Assembly: GCA_035547835.1 (NCBI GenBank)
Contig: DASZTW010000005.1
Coordinates: forward strand, 310,001 to 374,000
Length of the DNA stretch: 64,000 bases
Reading direction: 5' to 3'
From: Acidimicrobiales bacterium
GTDB lineage: Bacteria > Actinomycetota > Acidimicrobiia > Acidimicrobiales > Iamiaceae
The position numbers and the translations under genes are program-made. The notes under the pieces are model-generated. The model did no database searches. It was not told the origin of the DNA and was given only the letters and a program-made list of their open reading frames with translations. This document shows positions 8,283 through 17,054 of the stretch, one piece after another (the stretch's first letter is position 1; every line of letters starts with the position of its first letter).

Positions 8283-9806
8283 ATGATCGTGTTGCGTCGT
8301 GTCGTGCATCGCCGGGGCCAGACAGCGACCATCGGGTTGTTCGCCACGCTGCTGCTCGCCGCAGCCTGCTCCAGCAGCGGGAGCAACGGCCGCAGAGCAG
8401 AGCGCCCCACTCCGATGTCGTCGACCACCACACCTCGACCCGCCGGCCCGGCCGCGGACCTGTCCCCGCTGACCGGCGGCAAGGGGGTGTTCATCGGGTC
8501 TGCGCTGACATACGACCTGGCCGGCCACGGCTACGTGCAACGGGAGTACGCCGCGGCAGGCACGGCCGCGTCGTACAAAGCGGCAGGCGAGCTCGCCGAG
8601 GACGGCGAGTGGACCTTCCAGCCCGATGCGTCGGCCCCTTACCGCACCCGCGTGCTGGTGCGGGCACCCAAGGACGCCAAGCGGTTCAGCGGCAACGTCG
8701 TCGTCGAGTGGCTGAACGTCAGCGGCGGCGTCGACGCCGATCCCGAGTGGTCGAGCCTCCACGAAGAGATCATGCGCAACGGCGACATCTGGGTCGGCGT
8801 GTCCGCGCAGCGGATCGGGGTGATGGGCGGGCCCGTGCTCGTGGGGGTCAACGTGCCCGGCGCGGAAGCCGCCGGCAAGGGCCTGGTCAAGATCGACCCG
8901 GCGCGCTACGGCACGCTGTCGCACCCCGGCGACGGCTTCGCGTTCGACATCTTCACGCAAGTGGCGAGGGCCCTGCGCGCCGGGTCCGGGCTCGACGGCG
9001 CCGAGCCCGAGCACCTCATCGCGGCAGGTGAGTCACAGTCGGCCTACGCCATGGTCACGTACTACGACGGCGTGCAACCGCTCACGCGCGCGTTCGACGG
9101 GTTCTTCGTGCACAGCCGCGGCGCTGGCTACCTGCCGATCGTCGGCGCCGACCAGGCTGCGGACATCGCCAGCGCCATCGGCCGCAAGCCCGCGCGCTTT
9201 CGCGACGACCTCGACGCGCCGGTGCTCGACCTCCAATCGGAGTCCGACATCACGGGGATCTTGAACTCGTACGCAGCCCGCCAGCCCGACAGTGCCAAGT
9301 TCCGGCTGTGGGAAGTGGCCGGCACCGCCCACGCCGACCAGCACCTCCTCGGGGCCACTGCGTCGTACGTGAAGTGCGGGGTCCCCATCAACAACGGCCC
9401 GTTCCACCTTGTGGCGAAGGCGGCCTTGCGCGCGCTCACCACGTGGATCACCGACGGCAAGACGCCACCCGACACCGCCCGTCGCCTCGAAGTGGCCGGT
9501 AACCCGCCCGCCGTGCAACGCGACTCGCTCGGCATCGCCCTTGGCGGTATCCGCACCCCGCCCGTCGACGTGCCGGTGGCCGCGCTTTCGGGCCAACCGG
9601 GGCCGAACCCGTCCACCATCTGCCTGCTGCTCGGCTCGACCAACCCGATCCCCGCCGCCGAGCTCGCCAAGCGGTACCCGAGCCGCGACGCGTACTTGCA
9701 GGACTACCGGACCGATGCCGACAAGGTCATCGCTGCCGGCTACGTGCTGCCCCAAGACCGCAGCGCGCTCCTGGCTTACGCCGACCCCTCGCTGGTCCAA
9801 GGCTGA
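8283..9806 (+). CDS. Lipoprotein alpha/beta-hydrolase (Abhydrolase_10-like)
   Basis: Secreted, lipid-anchored protein of 507 aa. A basic N-terminus and hydrophobic core lead to the lipobox LLAAAC (cysteine near residue 29), followed by a Ser/Thr/Pro linker. The body resembles the alpha/beta-hydrolase domain-containing family: NVVVEWLNVSGGVDADPEW near residue 140, then the nucleophile elbow LIAAGESQSAYAM near residue 248 (G-E-S-Q-S), and WEVAGTAHADQH near residue 346, where the catalytic histidine could lie. The expected role is hydrolysis of an ester or related substrate outside the membrane; the substrate is unknown. The ATG follows a G-rich ribosome site (ATCGGGGGGTCTCGC). It is transcribed away from the repeat region. 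Confidence 0.75.
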   Translation: MIVLRRVVHRRGQTATIGLFATLLLAAACSSSGSNGRRAERPTPMSSTTTPRPAGPAADLSPLTGGKGVFIGSALTYDLAGHGYVQREYAAAGTAASYKAAGELAEDGEWTFQPDASAPYRTRVLVRAPKDAKRFSGNVVVEWLNVSGGVDADPEWSSLHEEIMRNGDIWVGVSAQRIGVMGGPVLVGVNVPGAEAAGKGLVKIDPARYGTLSHPGDGFAFDIFTQVARALRAGSGLDGAEPEHLIAAGESQSAYAMVTYYDGVQPLTRAFDGFFVHSRGAGYLPIVGADQAADIASAIGRKPARFRDDLDAPVLDLQSESDITGILNSYAARQPDSAKFRLWEVAGTAHADQHLLGATASYVKCGVPINNGPFHLVAKAALRALTTWITDGKTPPDTARRLEVAGNPPAVQRDSLGIALGGIRTPPVDVPVAALSGQPGPNPSTICLLLGSTNPIPAAELAKRYPSRDAYLQDYRTDADKVIAAGYVLPQDRSALLAYADPSLVQG

Positions 9807-9952
9807 CGATCGCCGCCTGCGCGCTGTCCGTCACGCGCTCGATCCGCTGCCGGCTGTGGCGCCATCGGACAGTCGTGTCACTTTCGACTGGCCGAACGCG
9901 CCACGATCGGCGAGGCTGAGGACCTCTGCACAACGGACGAGGTGACCAGAGC

Positions 9953-10699
9953 ATGAAGACGGTCGTGGTGGGCGCATCGAGTGGGTTGGGCCGCTGCATC
10001 GGGACGGGGCTCGCCGCCCGCGGGGCGCAGGTCGCACTGCTGGCACGGCGCCACGATCGGTTGGTCGACGCAGCCAAGGACGCCGGGCCGGGCAGCCTGG
10101 CCATCGCCTGTGACGTCACCGACCCCGATTCGTGCCGCGCCGCCGTCGACGAAGCGGCCGCAGGCCTCGGCGGCATCGACGCCGTCGTCTACACGCCGGC
10201 GATCGGTCCGCTCGCCCGCATCACCGACGTCGATCCCGAGACGTGGCACCGGGTGTTCGACACCAACGTCGTGGGCGCCGCGTCGATCACCGCCGCAGCG
10301 CTCCCCCACCTGCAGGAGTCGCACGGCGTGGCGGCCTACCTCTCGTCGGTGAGCGCGTCGACCACCGACCCCTGGCCCGGCCTCGCGTCGTACACGGTCA
10401 CCAAAGCCGCGTTGAACAAGCTGATCGATGCCTGGCGCGCCGAGCACCCGACCGTTGGCTTCTCGCGCATCACCGTGGGCGACTGCATCGGTGGCGAAGG
10501 GCCGGGGATGACCGAGTTCGCCTCCGGGTGGGACATGGACCTGATGATGGAGCTGCACCCGATCTGGCAGGAGCGGTCGCTGCTGGCGGGTTGCTTCATC
10601 GACATCGACGACCTCGTGACCACCGTGCACCACGTGCTGTCGGCCGGTGCGAGCGTGGCGATCCCGTCGGTGATCGTGCAGCCACGCCCCCAGAGCTGA
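9953..10699 (+). CDS. Short-chain dehydrogenase/reductase
   Basis: Classical SDR of 248 aa. The dinucleotide-binding motif is VVVGASSGLGRCIG at residues 4-17, an acidic residue ends the DVTDPDS region near 57, and the usual NNAG is replaced by YTPAIG. The catalytic serine is in AYLSSVSAST and the Tyr-Lys pair in YTVTKAALN near residues 146-150. The C-terminal part is divergent, with GDCIGGEGPGMTEFASGWDMD. It oxidises or reduces an unknown alcohol/ketone. It stands alone, 146 nt after the lipoprotein hydrolase and convergent with the DUF427-thioesterase gene, with a strong hairpin between them. Confidence 0.8.
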   Translation: MKTVVVGASSGLGRCIGTGLAARGAQVALLARRHDRLVDAAKDAGPGSLAIACDVTDPDSCRAAVDEAAAGLGGIDAVVYTPAIGPLARITDVDPETWHRVFDTNVVGAASITAAALPHLQESHGVAAYLSSVSASTTDPWPGLASYTVTKAALNKLIDAWRAEHPTVGFSRITVGDCIGGEGPGMTEFASGWDMDLMMELHPIWQERSLLAGCFIDIDDLVTTVHHVLSAGASVAIPSVIVQPRPQS

Positions 10700-10794
10700 G
10701 TCCGCGCCCGGCGGCGGCCGACGAGGGAGGCGACGGGAGGCGGGCGCGTAGCACCTGCGCGGACGGGTCGCCCGAGACGCGGGTCACCGTTCGA

Positions 10795-10817
10795 TTCGCC
10801 AGGCTGCGCCTGGCGAA
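10795..10817. terminator. Hairpin between convergent genes
   Basis: TTCGCCAGG-ctgcg-CCTGGCGAA gives a perfect 9-bp stem with a 5-nt loop between the convergent SDR and thioesterase genes. There is no T-run on either side, so termination is an inference from position and stability. Confidence 0.5.
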
Positions 10818-10861
10818 CGGGCGCCGTCTTGATGGGTCGGCTCGCCTATTGGCTCGCCTCC

Positions 10862-12205
10862 TCACAGCGCCGTGCGGTCGTCGCGCGCCGCGTCGACCCG
10901 GGCAAACGGGCGAACCATCCCGTCGACCGAGAACGAAGCCAGCAGGCGGCCCGCTTCGTCGTGCACCCGGCACTCCGAGTGGGTCATGCCGTCGCCGGCG
11001 AACGTCGACAGGTGGTGATACAGCAGCCAGCGGTCGGCGCGGATGTCGGCGTGCAGCGACAGCGAGATCGCGTTGACGGCCGTGGAGAAGGTGCGGTGGG
11101 CATCACGTTGGCCGATGCCGGCGTGCGGGCGCAGCGCAGCCGCGATCGACATGTGTCCGGTGAACTGCGCCAGCAATCCGGCGTGCAACGGCGGATCGTC
11201 GGGCAGCTCGCGGAACCGGACCCAGGCGTCGAGGACCGGCGGCCCGACCGGAGCGTCGGGGTCGTCGGTGTAGGCCGCGTCGACCACCCGAAGGTCACGT
11301 CCCGTGACCCCCATGTCGTGAGGGACGCTGTCATACGGGCCCGCGACCTCGGGCGGGGCAGCCGCGTGGGCGATGACGTCGCCCGCAGTGACATCGAGCA
11401 ACAGCATGCCGACCGCGCAGCGCCGGTCGCCTTGGGTCACGTCGACGGTGAACGTCGTGAACGTGCGCCCCTCGCCCGCCGGGTGCAACTGCAGCTCGAG
11501 CGGCGCGCGGGCGTCGGCGGCCCGCAGCGCCACCAGGTGCGACGACACGACCCGGCGGCCTGGCGCACAGCGGCCCGCAGCCACGATCGCCTGGCCGAGC
11601 ATCTGGCTTGCCTCGACCACCGGACGGCGGTGGTCGTCGCGGATCACGGTCACGTAACGGTGCTCGCCGATGGGGCGGACATCCATGACCTCGAGCAGAT
11701 CCGCGGCGTCCCCCCACGTGGGGAACCACTTGGTGGTGACGTCACGCTCGGGGGTGCCCGCCACCGCGTCGACCACTTCGACGCGCACCCGGTCGTGGTC
11801 GAACGCCACCCGGCCGGCCAGCGCGGCGAGGGGCTCCGGAGGGTCGGTGAACGCCCACAGCACACCGCTGCCGTCCGTCGCATCCGCCACCGGCGACTCA
11901 CCCCATGACGCGCCGGTCCCGGTACTGGCCGCGCCCGCTCCGGGATCGAGCCGGTCGGTGCTCCATTGCTCGACCACGCCCTTGACCGGACATGTCACCG
12001 ATGCCGTGTCGTGACGGAACACGGAGAGCTCGACGTCGTCCGCAGGGAAGCAGAGGATGGGCGCGTCGCCAGCGACTTCCAGGCGCAGCGCGGCCGTGCT
12101 GTCGGCCACCGGTCGGTCTCCCCACCATGCGCGCACCCGGTACGGGAAGGGACGCGTCGCTGCGATGGGCTGGGCACCGGGTGCCACCTGCGTCATCGGC
12201 TGCAC
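10862..12205 (-). CDS. DUF427 domain fused to TesB-like acyl-CoA thioesterase
   Basis: A 447-aa two-part protein. Residues about 20-140 match the small DUF427 fold: PFPYRVRAWWGDRPVADST, then CFPADDVELSVFR, TCPVKGVVEQWS and LWAFTDPPEPLAALAGRVAFD. Residues about 170-440 form a double-hotdog acyl-CoA thioesterase of the TesB type, with VVSSHLVALRAADARAPLELQ, FTTFTVDVTQGDRRC, VLDAWVRFRELP and a C-terminal SECRVHDEAGRLLASFS strand. The enzyme half should cleave acyl-CoA. DUF427 has no settled function, so its presence here is notable. A promoter-like TGTTAGTTT ends 8 nt before the GTG at 12205, which suggests a leaderless start; the ATG at 12196 is the alternative. It diverges from the next gene with only 20 nt between. 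Confidence 0.75.
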   Translation of the reverse strand: MQPMTQVAPGAQPIAATRPFPYRVRAWWGDRPVADSTAALRLEVAGDAPILCFPADDVELSVFRHDTASVTCPVKGVVEQWSTDRLDPGAGAASTGTGASWGESPVADATDGSGVLWAFTDPPEPLAALAGRVAFDHDRVRVEVVDAVAGTPERDVTTKWFPTWGDAADLLEVMDVRPIGEHRYVTVIRDDHRRPVVEASQMLGQAIVAAGRCAPGRRVVSSHLVALRAADARAPLELQLHPAGEGRTFTTFTVDVTQGDRRCAVGMLLLDVTAGDVIAHAAAPPEVAGPYDSVPHDMGVTGRDLRVVDAAYTDDPDAPVGPPVLDAWVRFRELPDDPPLHAGLLAQFTGHMSIAAALRPHAGIGQRDAHRTFSTAVNAISLSLHADIRADRWLLYHHLSTFAGDGMTHSECRVHDEAGRLLASFSVDGMVRPFARVDAARDDRTAL

Positions 12206-12213
12206 GGCGCGCG

Positions 12214-12222
12214 AAACTAACA
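12214..12222 (-). promoter_or_regulatory. Extended -10 promoter, TGTTAGTTT
   Basis: On the minus strand TGn precedes TAGTTT, matching the actinobacterial TANNNT -10, and the GTG of the thioesterase fusion begins 8 nt later. The same 9-mer pattern recurs at 14227, 19669 and 30054. Confidence 0.4.
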
Positions 12223-12225
12223 CCC

Positions 12226-12981
12226 GTGTCGAACAGCGACGACCTTGACGGCCGGGCACCGGGCGGCCATCCGTCCGGCGAGGTCGGCGAGATCCTGTCG
12301 ATCGGCACCACCGACGCCACCACCGTGTTCGTGTCATTCTCGACACGCGATCCCGGCGGCCGCGACGCCCAGTACCTGGCGTGGCACGCCCTCGACCACC
12401 GACCTGAGCAGCACCGCCTCCGCGGGCTGCGCCACAGCTTCCGGCTGGTGTCCACCCCCGCCTGCCGAGCAGCCCGGGCCGCGGCCCAACCACCGTACGA
12501 CGAAGTCGACCACGTGATGGCCTACTTGTTCGCCGATCGGTCGGCGCTCGAACCGTTCCAGTCGCTCGGCAAAGCGCTCGGCGGCGCGGGACGCATGCCG
12601 CTGCGGCTGCCGAGCGTCGCACTGGAGGTCTACGACCGGGCCGGGATGGCCGCGTCGCGCTCCGTCCTCGTCGGCGCGGACGTCGTGCCCTGGCGACCAT
12701 CCACCGGTGCCTACCTGCTGATCGAGCGAGGCAAGGCGTCGCCGGCGAGCGTGTGCGAGGTGCCGGGCGTCGCCGGCGTGTGGTGGTTCCGCCGACCGGC
12801 CGCCGGCCCCACGCCCGCGGCGCAACTCACCTGTTGCTTCCTCGACGACGACCCGGTGGCCGTGGCTGATCGTCTCCACCCCTGGCTCGCCGCACGCCGC
12901 CGAGGCGGAAGCCGCGCTCCCCTGCTCGCGGCCCCGTTCCTGACCCCCGTCCCCTACGAGTGGGACCGCCACCTCCCCTGA
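12226..12981 (+). CDS. Hypothetical protein, possibly EthD-like two-repeat fold
   Basis: A 251-aa soluble protein that I do not recognise with confidence. Near residue 32 it has FVSFSTRDPGGRDAQYLAWH and a following HALDHRPEQHRLRGLRHSF, then a second, looser repeat with AYLLIERGKASPASVCEVPG and GVWWFRRP. The alternating strands and the WH...DH pattern resemble dimeric alpha/beta-barrel proteins of the EthD/antibiotic-monooxygenase kind, as two fused halves; this is inference. There is no signal peptide or membrane segment. The GTG at 12226 is the first sensible start outside the divergent gene. Its promoter must overlap that of the thioesterase fusion. Confidence 0.55.
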   Translation: MSNSDDLDGRAPGGHPSGEVGEILSIGTTDATTVFVSFSTRDPGGRDAQYLAWHALDHRPEQHRLRGLRHSFRLVSTPACRAARAAAQPPYDEVDHVMAYLFADRSALEPFQSLGKALGGAGRMPLRLPSVALEVYDRAGMAASRSVLVGADVVPWRPSTGAYLLIERGKASPASVCEVPGVAGVWWFRRPAAGPTPAAQLTCCFLDDDPVAVADRLHPWLAARRRGGSRAPLLAAPFLTPVPYEWDRHLP

Positions 12982-13003
12982 CCCTTGCAGATCGGGTTTG
13001 GGG

Positions 13004-14194
13004 TCAGACGGTGACAGGGACGCGCATGATGTTGGCGAGGTTGCCGCCCATGATCTTGGCGATGTCGTCGTGGGGCATGTCGGCCGGCAGGTGGTCGGCG
13101 TACGAGCACGGCTCGGCGAGGCCCTCGGGATGGGGGTAATCGGACCCGAACAACACGTGGTCGATGCCGAGCGTCTCGATGATCTTGTCGAGGTGATCCT
13201 CGTGGAACGGGCTGATGTAGACGTTGCGCTTGAACGCCTCCACCGGGTCCTCCTCGAACATCTGCGGCACCTTGCGGTGCACGTCGGCGAGGTGCTCGAG
13301 GAAGGGGATCACCCAGTCGGCGCCGTTTTCGATGAACGCGATCCGCAGGTCGGGGAACCGGGTGAGCAGCCCGTGGCAGGTCATGGCCGCCGCCGTGTCC
13401 TCCGCCGCTCGCTTGCCCATCGTGAGCATCCGGAAGCTGTCGAGGCGGAACGGCAACATCTCCTGCGGGCCGGTCCAGTCAGCCTGGTAGCGGGCGTAAC
13501 CGCTGTCCGACGCGTGCATCGACACGAGGATGTCGTGGTCGACCACGGCCTGCCAGAACGGGTCGAACTCGGGGTACGCGAACGAGCGGGAGCCGCCGAA
13601 GCCGGGCACCGGAGCAGGCCGGATCAACACCGTCTTGGCACCGCGCTCCACGGCCCACTCGAGCTCCTCGATCGCCTTCTCGACGATCGGCAACGTGATC
13701 ACGGGGGTCGTGAAGATGCGGTCCTCGTAGTTGAACTGCCACGTCTCGTACAGCCACTCGTTGAGGGCGTGGATCACCACGTGCGTGGTCACCGGGTCGT
13801 CGCGCAGCCGCTCCTCGAGCAGGCTCGCCAAGGTCGGGAACATCAAAGTGCGGTCGACGCCGAGCTCGTCCATCAGCTCGAGGCGTGGGGCCGGCTCGCG
13901 AAAGGCGGCGGGTGCACGCATCGGCTCGCCGATCACCTCACGGAACGACTTCCCCTCGGGGTTGCCGATGCGGAAGTACTCCTCCTGCGCTCCGGGACGT
14001 GCGACGACCTCGAAGGTGGGATTCGGGATGTAGTCGCTGATCGTGCCGCGCACGACGATCTTCGTGCGGCCCTCGACCTCGACGTAGCGGATCGCTTCTC
14101 GGTACTGCTTGGGCAGATGCCGGGTGAAGGCGTCCTTCGTCTCGTAGAGGTGGTTGTCGGCGTCGAAGATCGGGAAGTCGAGCGTACGTGCCAT
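13004..14194 (-). CDS. Amidohydrolase-2 family metal hydrolase/decarboxylase
   Basis: TIM-barrel amidohydrolase of 396 aa, of the family that includes ACMS and gamma-resorcylate decarboxylases. It opens with FPIFDADNHLYE, where the usual metal-binding DxHxH is reduced to DADNH, and later has ILVSMHASDSGY with a barrel histidine, AFIENGADWVIPFLEHL, and the closing aspartate in VLFGSDYPHPEG. I chose the ATG at 14194: a consensus TACAAT -10 (14207-14202) ends 7 nt before it, so it would be read as a leaderless message. The upstream ATG at 14203 overlaps that -10. The substrate is unknown. It diverges from a second amidohydrolase. Confidence 0.8.
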   Translation of the reverse strand: MARTLDFPIFDADNHLYETKDAFTRHLPKQYREAIRYVEVEGRTKIVVRGTISDYIPNPTFEVVARPGAQEEYFRIGNPEGKSFREVIGEPMRAPAAFREPAPRLELMDELGVDRTLMFPTLASLLEERLRDDPVTTHVVIHALNEWLYETWQFNYEDRIFTTPVITLPIVEKAIEELEWAVERGAKTVLIRPAPVPGFGGSRSFAYPEFDPFWQAVVDHDILVSMHASDSGYARYQADWTGPQEMLPFRLDSFRMLTMGKRAAEDTAAAMTCHGLLTRFPDLRIAFIENGADWVIPFLEHLADVHRKVPQMFEEDPVEAFKRNVYISPFHEDHLDKIIETLGIDHVLFGSDYPHPEGLAEPCSYADHLPADMPHDDIAKIMGGNLANIMRVPVTV

Positions 14195-14207
14195 GTCGCG
14201 CATTGTA

Positions 14208-14223
14208 GCGTCACGTATGACGC
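14208..14223. promoter_or_regulatory. Operator-like palindrome GCGTCA-N4-TGACGC
   Basis: Perfect 6-bp arms with a 4-nt centre, placed directly upstream of TACAAT on the minus strand, that is, in the spacer of the amidohydrolase promoter. A bound dimer would block it. TetR-like spacing; regulator unknown. Confidence 0.5.
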
Positions 14224-14226
14224 AGG

Positions 14227-14254
14227 TGTTAGTTTTCTTTGACACGACTGTTAG
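14227..14254 (+). promoter_or_regulatory. Two TGTTAGTT motifs 22 bp apart
   Basis: TGTTAGTTT at 14227-14235 and TGTTAGTTC at 14249-14257 flank a consensus TTGACA (14239-14244). The first fits an extended -10 for the plus-strand amidohydrolase. The exact 22-bp repeat spacing (two helical turns) could also be a protein site. Confidence 0.35.
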
Positions 14255-14316
14255 TTCGATGCGACGACCACCGCCGGGGGACGAGCGCAACGACGAGCGG
14301 CACGAGGGAGCCCGCC

Positions 14317-15588
14317 ATGCAGATGGACGACATGATCCTGGTCAGCATCGACGACCACATGGTCGAGCCACCGGACATGTACCAGAACCACGTGCCGGCC
14401 AAGTGGCTCGACAAGGCTCCGCGCGTCGAGCGCAACGACCAGGGCAACGACGAGTGGGTCTTCCAGGGCCAGCGCACCTCCACTTCGTTCGGCATGGCCG
14501 CCACGGTCGGCTGGCCGCGAGAGGAGTGGGGGTTCAACCCTGGCTCGTACACGGAGCTGCGGCCCGGCTGCTTCGACGTGCACCAGCGCGTCCGCGACAT
14601 GGATGCCAACGGCGTGCTCGCCTCGATGTGCTTCCCGACCATGGCGGGATGGAACGCCCGCACCTTCACCGAGTCGGGCGACAAGGAGATCGCCCAGATC
14701 ATGCTCCAGGCGTACAACGACTGGGTGCTCGATGAGTGGTGCGCCGCGTACCCGGGCCGGTTCATCCCGCTGTGCATCGTTCCGATGTGGGACGTCGAGC
14801 TGGCGGCCAAGGAAGTCGAGCGGGTGGCCAAGAAGGGCTGCCGCTCGATCAGCTTCCTCGAGACGCCCCACGTGCAGGGCTTCCCCAGCTTCTTGTCGGG
14901 CTACTGGGACCCGATGATGAAGATGATGTCGGACCATGACGTCGTGCTGTCGCTCCACATCGGCGCCGGCTTCGACGTCATCAAGCGACCGCCCGAAGCA
15001 CCCGTCGACCACCTCATGGTCCTGGCCTGCCAGATCAGTGCCATCACGGCGCAGGACCTGCTGTTCGGCCCCACGCTGCGCCAGTTCCCCGATCTCAAAG
15101 TGGCGCTGTCCGAAGGCGGCATCGGCTGGATCCCGTTCTACTTCGACCGCATCGATCGACACTTCCAGAACCAGGCATGGCTGCACGGCGGCGACGACTT
15201 CGGTGGCAAGCTGCCGTCGGAGGTCTTCCGCGACCACATCCTTGCCTGCTACATCACCGACCCGTCCGGCTTGTTGCTGCGAGACCGCATCGGCGTCGAC
15301 ATCATCGCCTGGGAGTGCGACTACCCGCACACCGACACGACGTGGCCCGAGTCGCCCGAGTTCGCCTGGAGAGAGTTCCAGGACGCCGGCTGCTCCGACG
15401 CCGACATCCACAAGATCACCTGGGAGAACAGCACCCGGTTCTTCGGTTGGGACCCGTTCGCGCACACCCCGAAGGACCAAGCCACAGTCGGCGCGCTGCG
15501 GGCTCGCTCGGCCGACGTCGACACGACCCGCCGCTCGCGCGCCGAGTGGAGGGAACGCAACGAGGCCGCCGGCATCGGCGTCTTCTGA
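14317..15588 (+). CDS. Amidohydrolase-2 family protein
   Basis: A 423-aa amidohydrolase paralogous to the divergent one. The N-terminal motif is ILVSIDDHMVEPPDMY, with DDH in place of DxHxH, and VVLSLHIGAGFDV supplies the central barrel histidine. VALSEGGIGWIPFYFDRID and IIAWECDYPHTDTTWP close the fold, with the usual late aspartate. Proteins of this group are widespread in actinobacterial degradation clusters and usually lack an assigned reaction. The ATG at 14317 follows GAGGGAG at good spacing; the frame remains open upstream but enters the promoter region. The next genes on the other strand are acyl-CoA dehydrogenases, so a role in the same pathway is likely but unproved. Confidence 0.8.
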   Translation: MQMDDMILVSIDDHMVEPPDMYQNHVPAKWLDKAPRVERNDQGNDEWVFQGQRTSTSFGMAATVGWPREEWGFNPGSYTELRPGCFDVHQRVRDMDANGVLASMCFPTMAGWNARTFTESGDKEIAQIMLQAYNDWVLDEWCAAYPGRFIPLCIVPMWDVELAAKEVERVAKKGCRSISFLETPHVQGFPSFLSGYWDPMMKMMSDHDVVLSLHIGAGFDVIKRPPEAPVDHLMVLACQISAITAQDLLFGPTLRQFPDLKVALSEGGIGWIPFYFDRIDRHFQNQAWLHGGDDFGGKLPSEVFRDHILACYITDPSGLLLRDRIGVDIIAWECDYPHTDTTWPESPEFAWREFQDAGCSDADIHKITWENSTRFFGWDPFAHTPKDQATVGALRARSADVDTTRRSRAEWRERNEAAGIGVF

Positions 15589-15669
15589 CCCCGCCGTTTC
15601 GGGTCCGGGCCCGCCAGCCGACGGCCGACCCACCTACCACGCTGCCGCCTCGACCGGGCGGCCTGCTTC

Positions 15670-15707
15670 CCGGCCCCGTGCCCCGTCCCCCCGGGGTGCG
15701 GGGCCGG
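15670..15707. terminator. Long GC-rich hairpin between convergent genes
   Basis: CCGGCCCCGTGCCCCG pairs with CGGGGTGCGGGGCCGG (14 of 16 positions) around a 6-nt loop. It lies between the ends of the plus-strand amidohydrolase and the minus-strand acyl-CoA dehydrogenase, so it may stop transcription from both sides. No T-run. Confidence 0.5.
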
Positions 15708-15730
15708 CGAACTCGGGCCCCGCAGGGCCG

Positions 15731-17032
15731 CTAGAGGTTGCCGACCTCGTGCTCGAGGTACGCGGCGTACTTGGCGCGCGCGGCCTCGACCTTTCCGGGG
15801 ATCCATTCGGTGGGCCACATGCCCTCGGTGCCTTCGTAGTCACGCAGCACTTGGCGCGCCACCGTCACCTTGTGCACTTCAGTGGGCCCGTCCGCGAGCC
15901 CCATGACCCCCGCGCCGTGAATCATCCCGAAGAACGGCATCTCGTTCGTGGTCCCCAGCGCGCCGTGCACCTGCATGGCACGCCACGCGATGTCGTGCAG
16001 CACGGTCGGCATGACGACCTTGGCGGTGGCGATGTCCTTCCGCACGCGCTGGTAGTCGTTGTACTTGTCGATCTTCCACGCGGTGTTGAGGACGAACAGG
16101 CGGAACTGGGCGAGCTGCGCGTACGACTCCGCGATGTAGCCCTGCACGAACTGCTTGTCGGCGAGCAGGCTGCCTTGGGTCTCGCGGCTGAGCGCCCGCT
16201 CGCACATCATGTCGATCGCCCGTTGCGACATGCCGATCGTGCGCATGGCGTGGTGGATCCGGCCACCGCCGAGGCGGGTCTGGGCGATCACGAACGCCTG
16301 TCCTTCGCCGCCGAGCAGCGACGCGGCCGGCACCCGCACGTTGTCGTAGTGGATCAACGCGTGCGAACCCTCGTTCATCGGCTCGCCGTACAGGCCGACG
16401 TTGCGCTCGATGCGCACGCCAGGGGTGTCGGTCGGGACCAGGAACATCGACATGCCCTTGTACGGGCTCACGTCGGGGTTCGAGACGGCCATCACGATGA
16501 GGAACGCGGCCGTCTTGGCGTTCGAGGAGAAGTACTTCCAGCCGTTGATGACCCACTCGTCGCCGTCTTGCACAGCCTGGGTCGTGAACTGGGTGGGGTC
16601 GGCCCCGGCGTGCGGCTCGGTCATCGAGTAGCTCGAGAAGATCTCGCCGTCGAGCAGCGGCTGGAGGTAGCGCTCCTTCTGCTCGGGGGTGCCGTAGTGG
16701 GCGATGATCTCGGCGTTGCCGGTGTCGGGTGCCTGGCAACCGAACACGATCGGGGCCCACTGCGAGCGGCCGAGGATCTCGTTGAGCAGCGCCAACTTGA
16801 GCTGGCCGTAGCCCTGCCCGCCGAGCTCGGGCCCGAGATGGGTGGCCCACAGACCTTGCCGGCGGACTTCCTCTTTGAGCGGGTCGATGATCTTGCGGCG
16901 GGTCTCGTCGAGCGGGACGAACTGCAGGTGCGGGAACGCGTGGTCGAGCGGCTCGACTTCCTCCCGCACGAACTCCTCGACCCAGTCGAGTCGTGCCTGG
17001 TAGTCGGGATCAGTCTCGAAGTCCCACGCCAT
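15731..17032 (-). CDS. Acyl-CoA dehydrogenase (ACAD10/11-like)
   Basis: FAD-dependent acyl-CoA dehydrogenase of 433 aa that introduces the alpha,beta double bond. Signatures: LGPELGGQGYGQLKLALLNE near residue 70, SSYSMTEPHAGADPTQF (flavin binding) near 137, and WVINGWKYFSSNA after it. The C-terminal helix reads VMGLADGPTEVHKVTVARQVL, which is typical of the ACAD10/11-like branch. The ATG at 17032 has an excellent ribosome site (GGGAGGAGCGGCCC); the frame upstream of it is promoter DNA. A palindrome CCAGAAT-N3-ATTCTGG lies 22 nt ahead. It follows two other dehydrogenase genes on this strand after 119 nt, so it probably has its own promoter. Substrate chain unknown. Confidence 0.85.
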   Translation of the reverse strand: MAWDFETDPDYQARLDWVEEFVREEVEPLDHAFPHLQFVPLDETRRKIIDPLKEEVRRQGLWATHLGPELGGQGYGQLKLALLNEILGRSQWAPIVFGCQAPDTGNAEIIAHYGTPEQKERYLQPLLDGEIFSSYSMTEPHAGADPTQFTTQAVQDGDEWVINGWKYFSSNAKTAAFLIVMAVSNPDVSPYKGMSMFLVPTDTPGVRIERNVGLYGEPMNEGSHALIHYDNVRVPAASLLGGEGQAFVIAQTRLGGGRIHHAMRTIGMSQRAIDMMCERALSRETQGSLLADKQFVQGYIAESYAQLAQFRLFVLNTAWKIDKYNDYQRVRKDIATAKVVMPTVLHDIAWRAMQVHGALGTTNEMPFFGMIHGAGVMGLADGPTEVHKVTVARQVLRDYEGTEGMWPTEWIPGKVEAARAKYAAYLEHEVGNL

Positions 17033-17054
17033 GGGCCGCTCCTCCCTGTCCCTG

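Noticed and set aside
12998-15633. Long frames opposite both amidohydrolases (plus 12998-14242, minus 14251-15633)
   Set aside because: Shadow frames; compositions are Val/Arg/His-rich and no family pattern appears.
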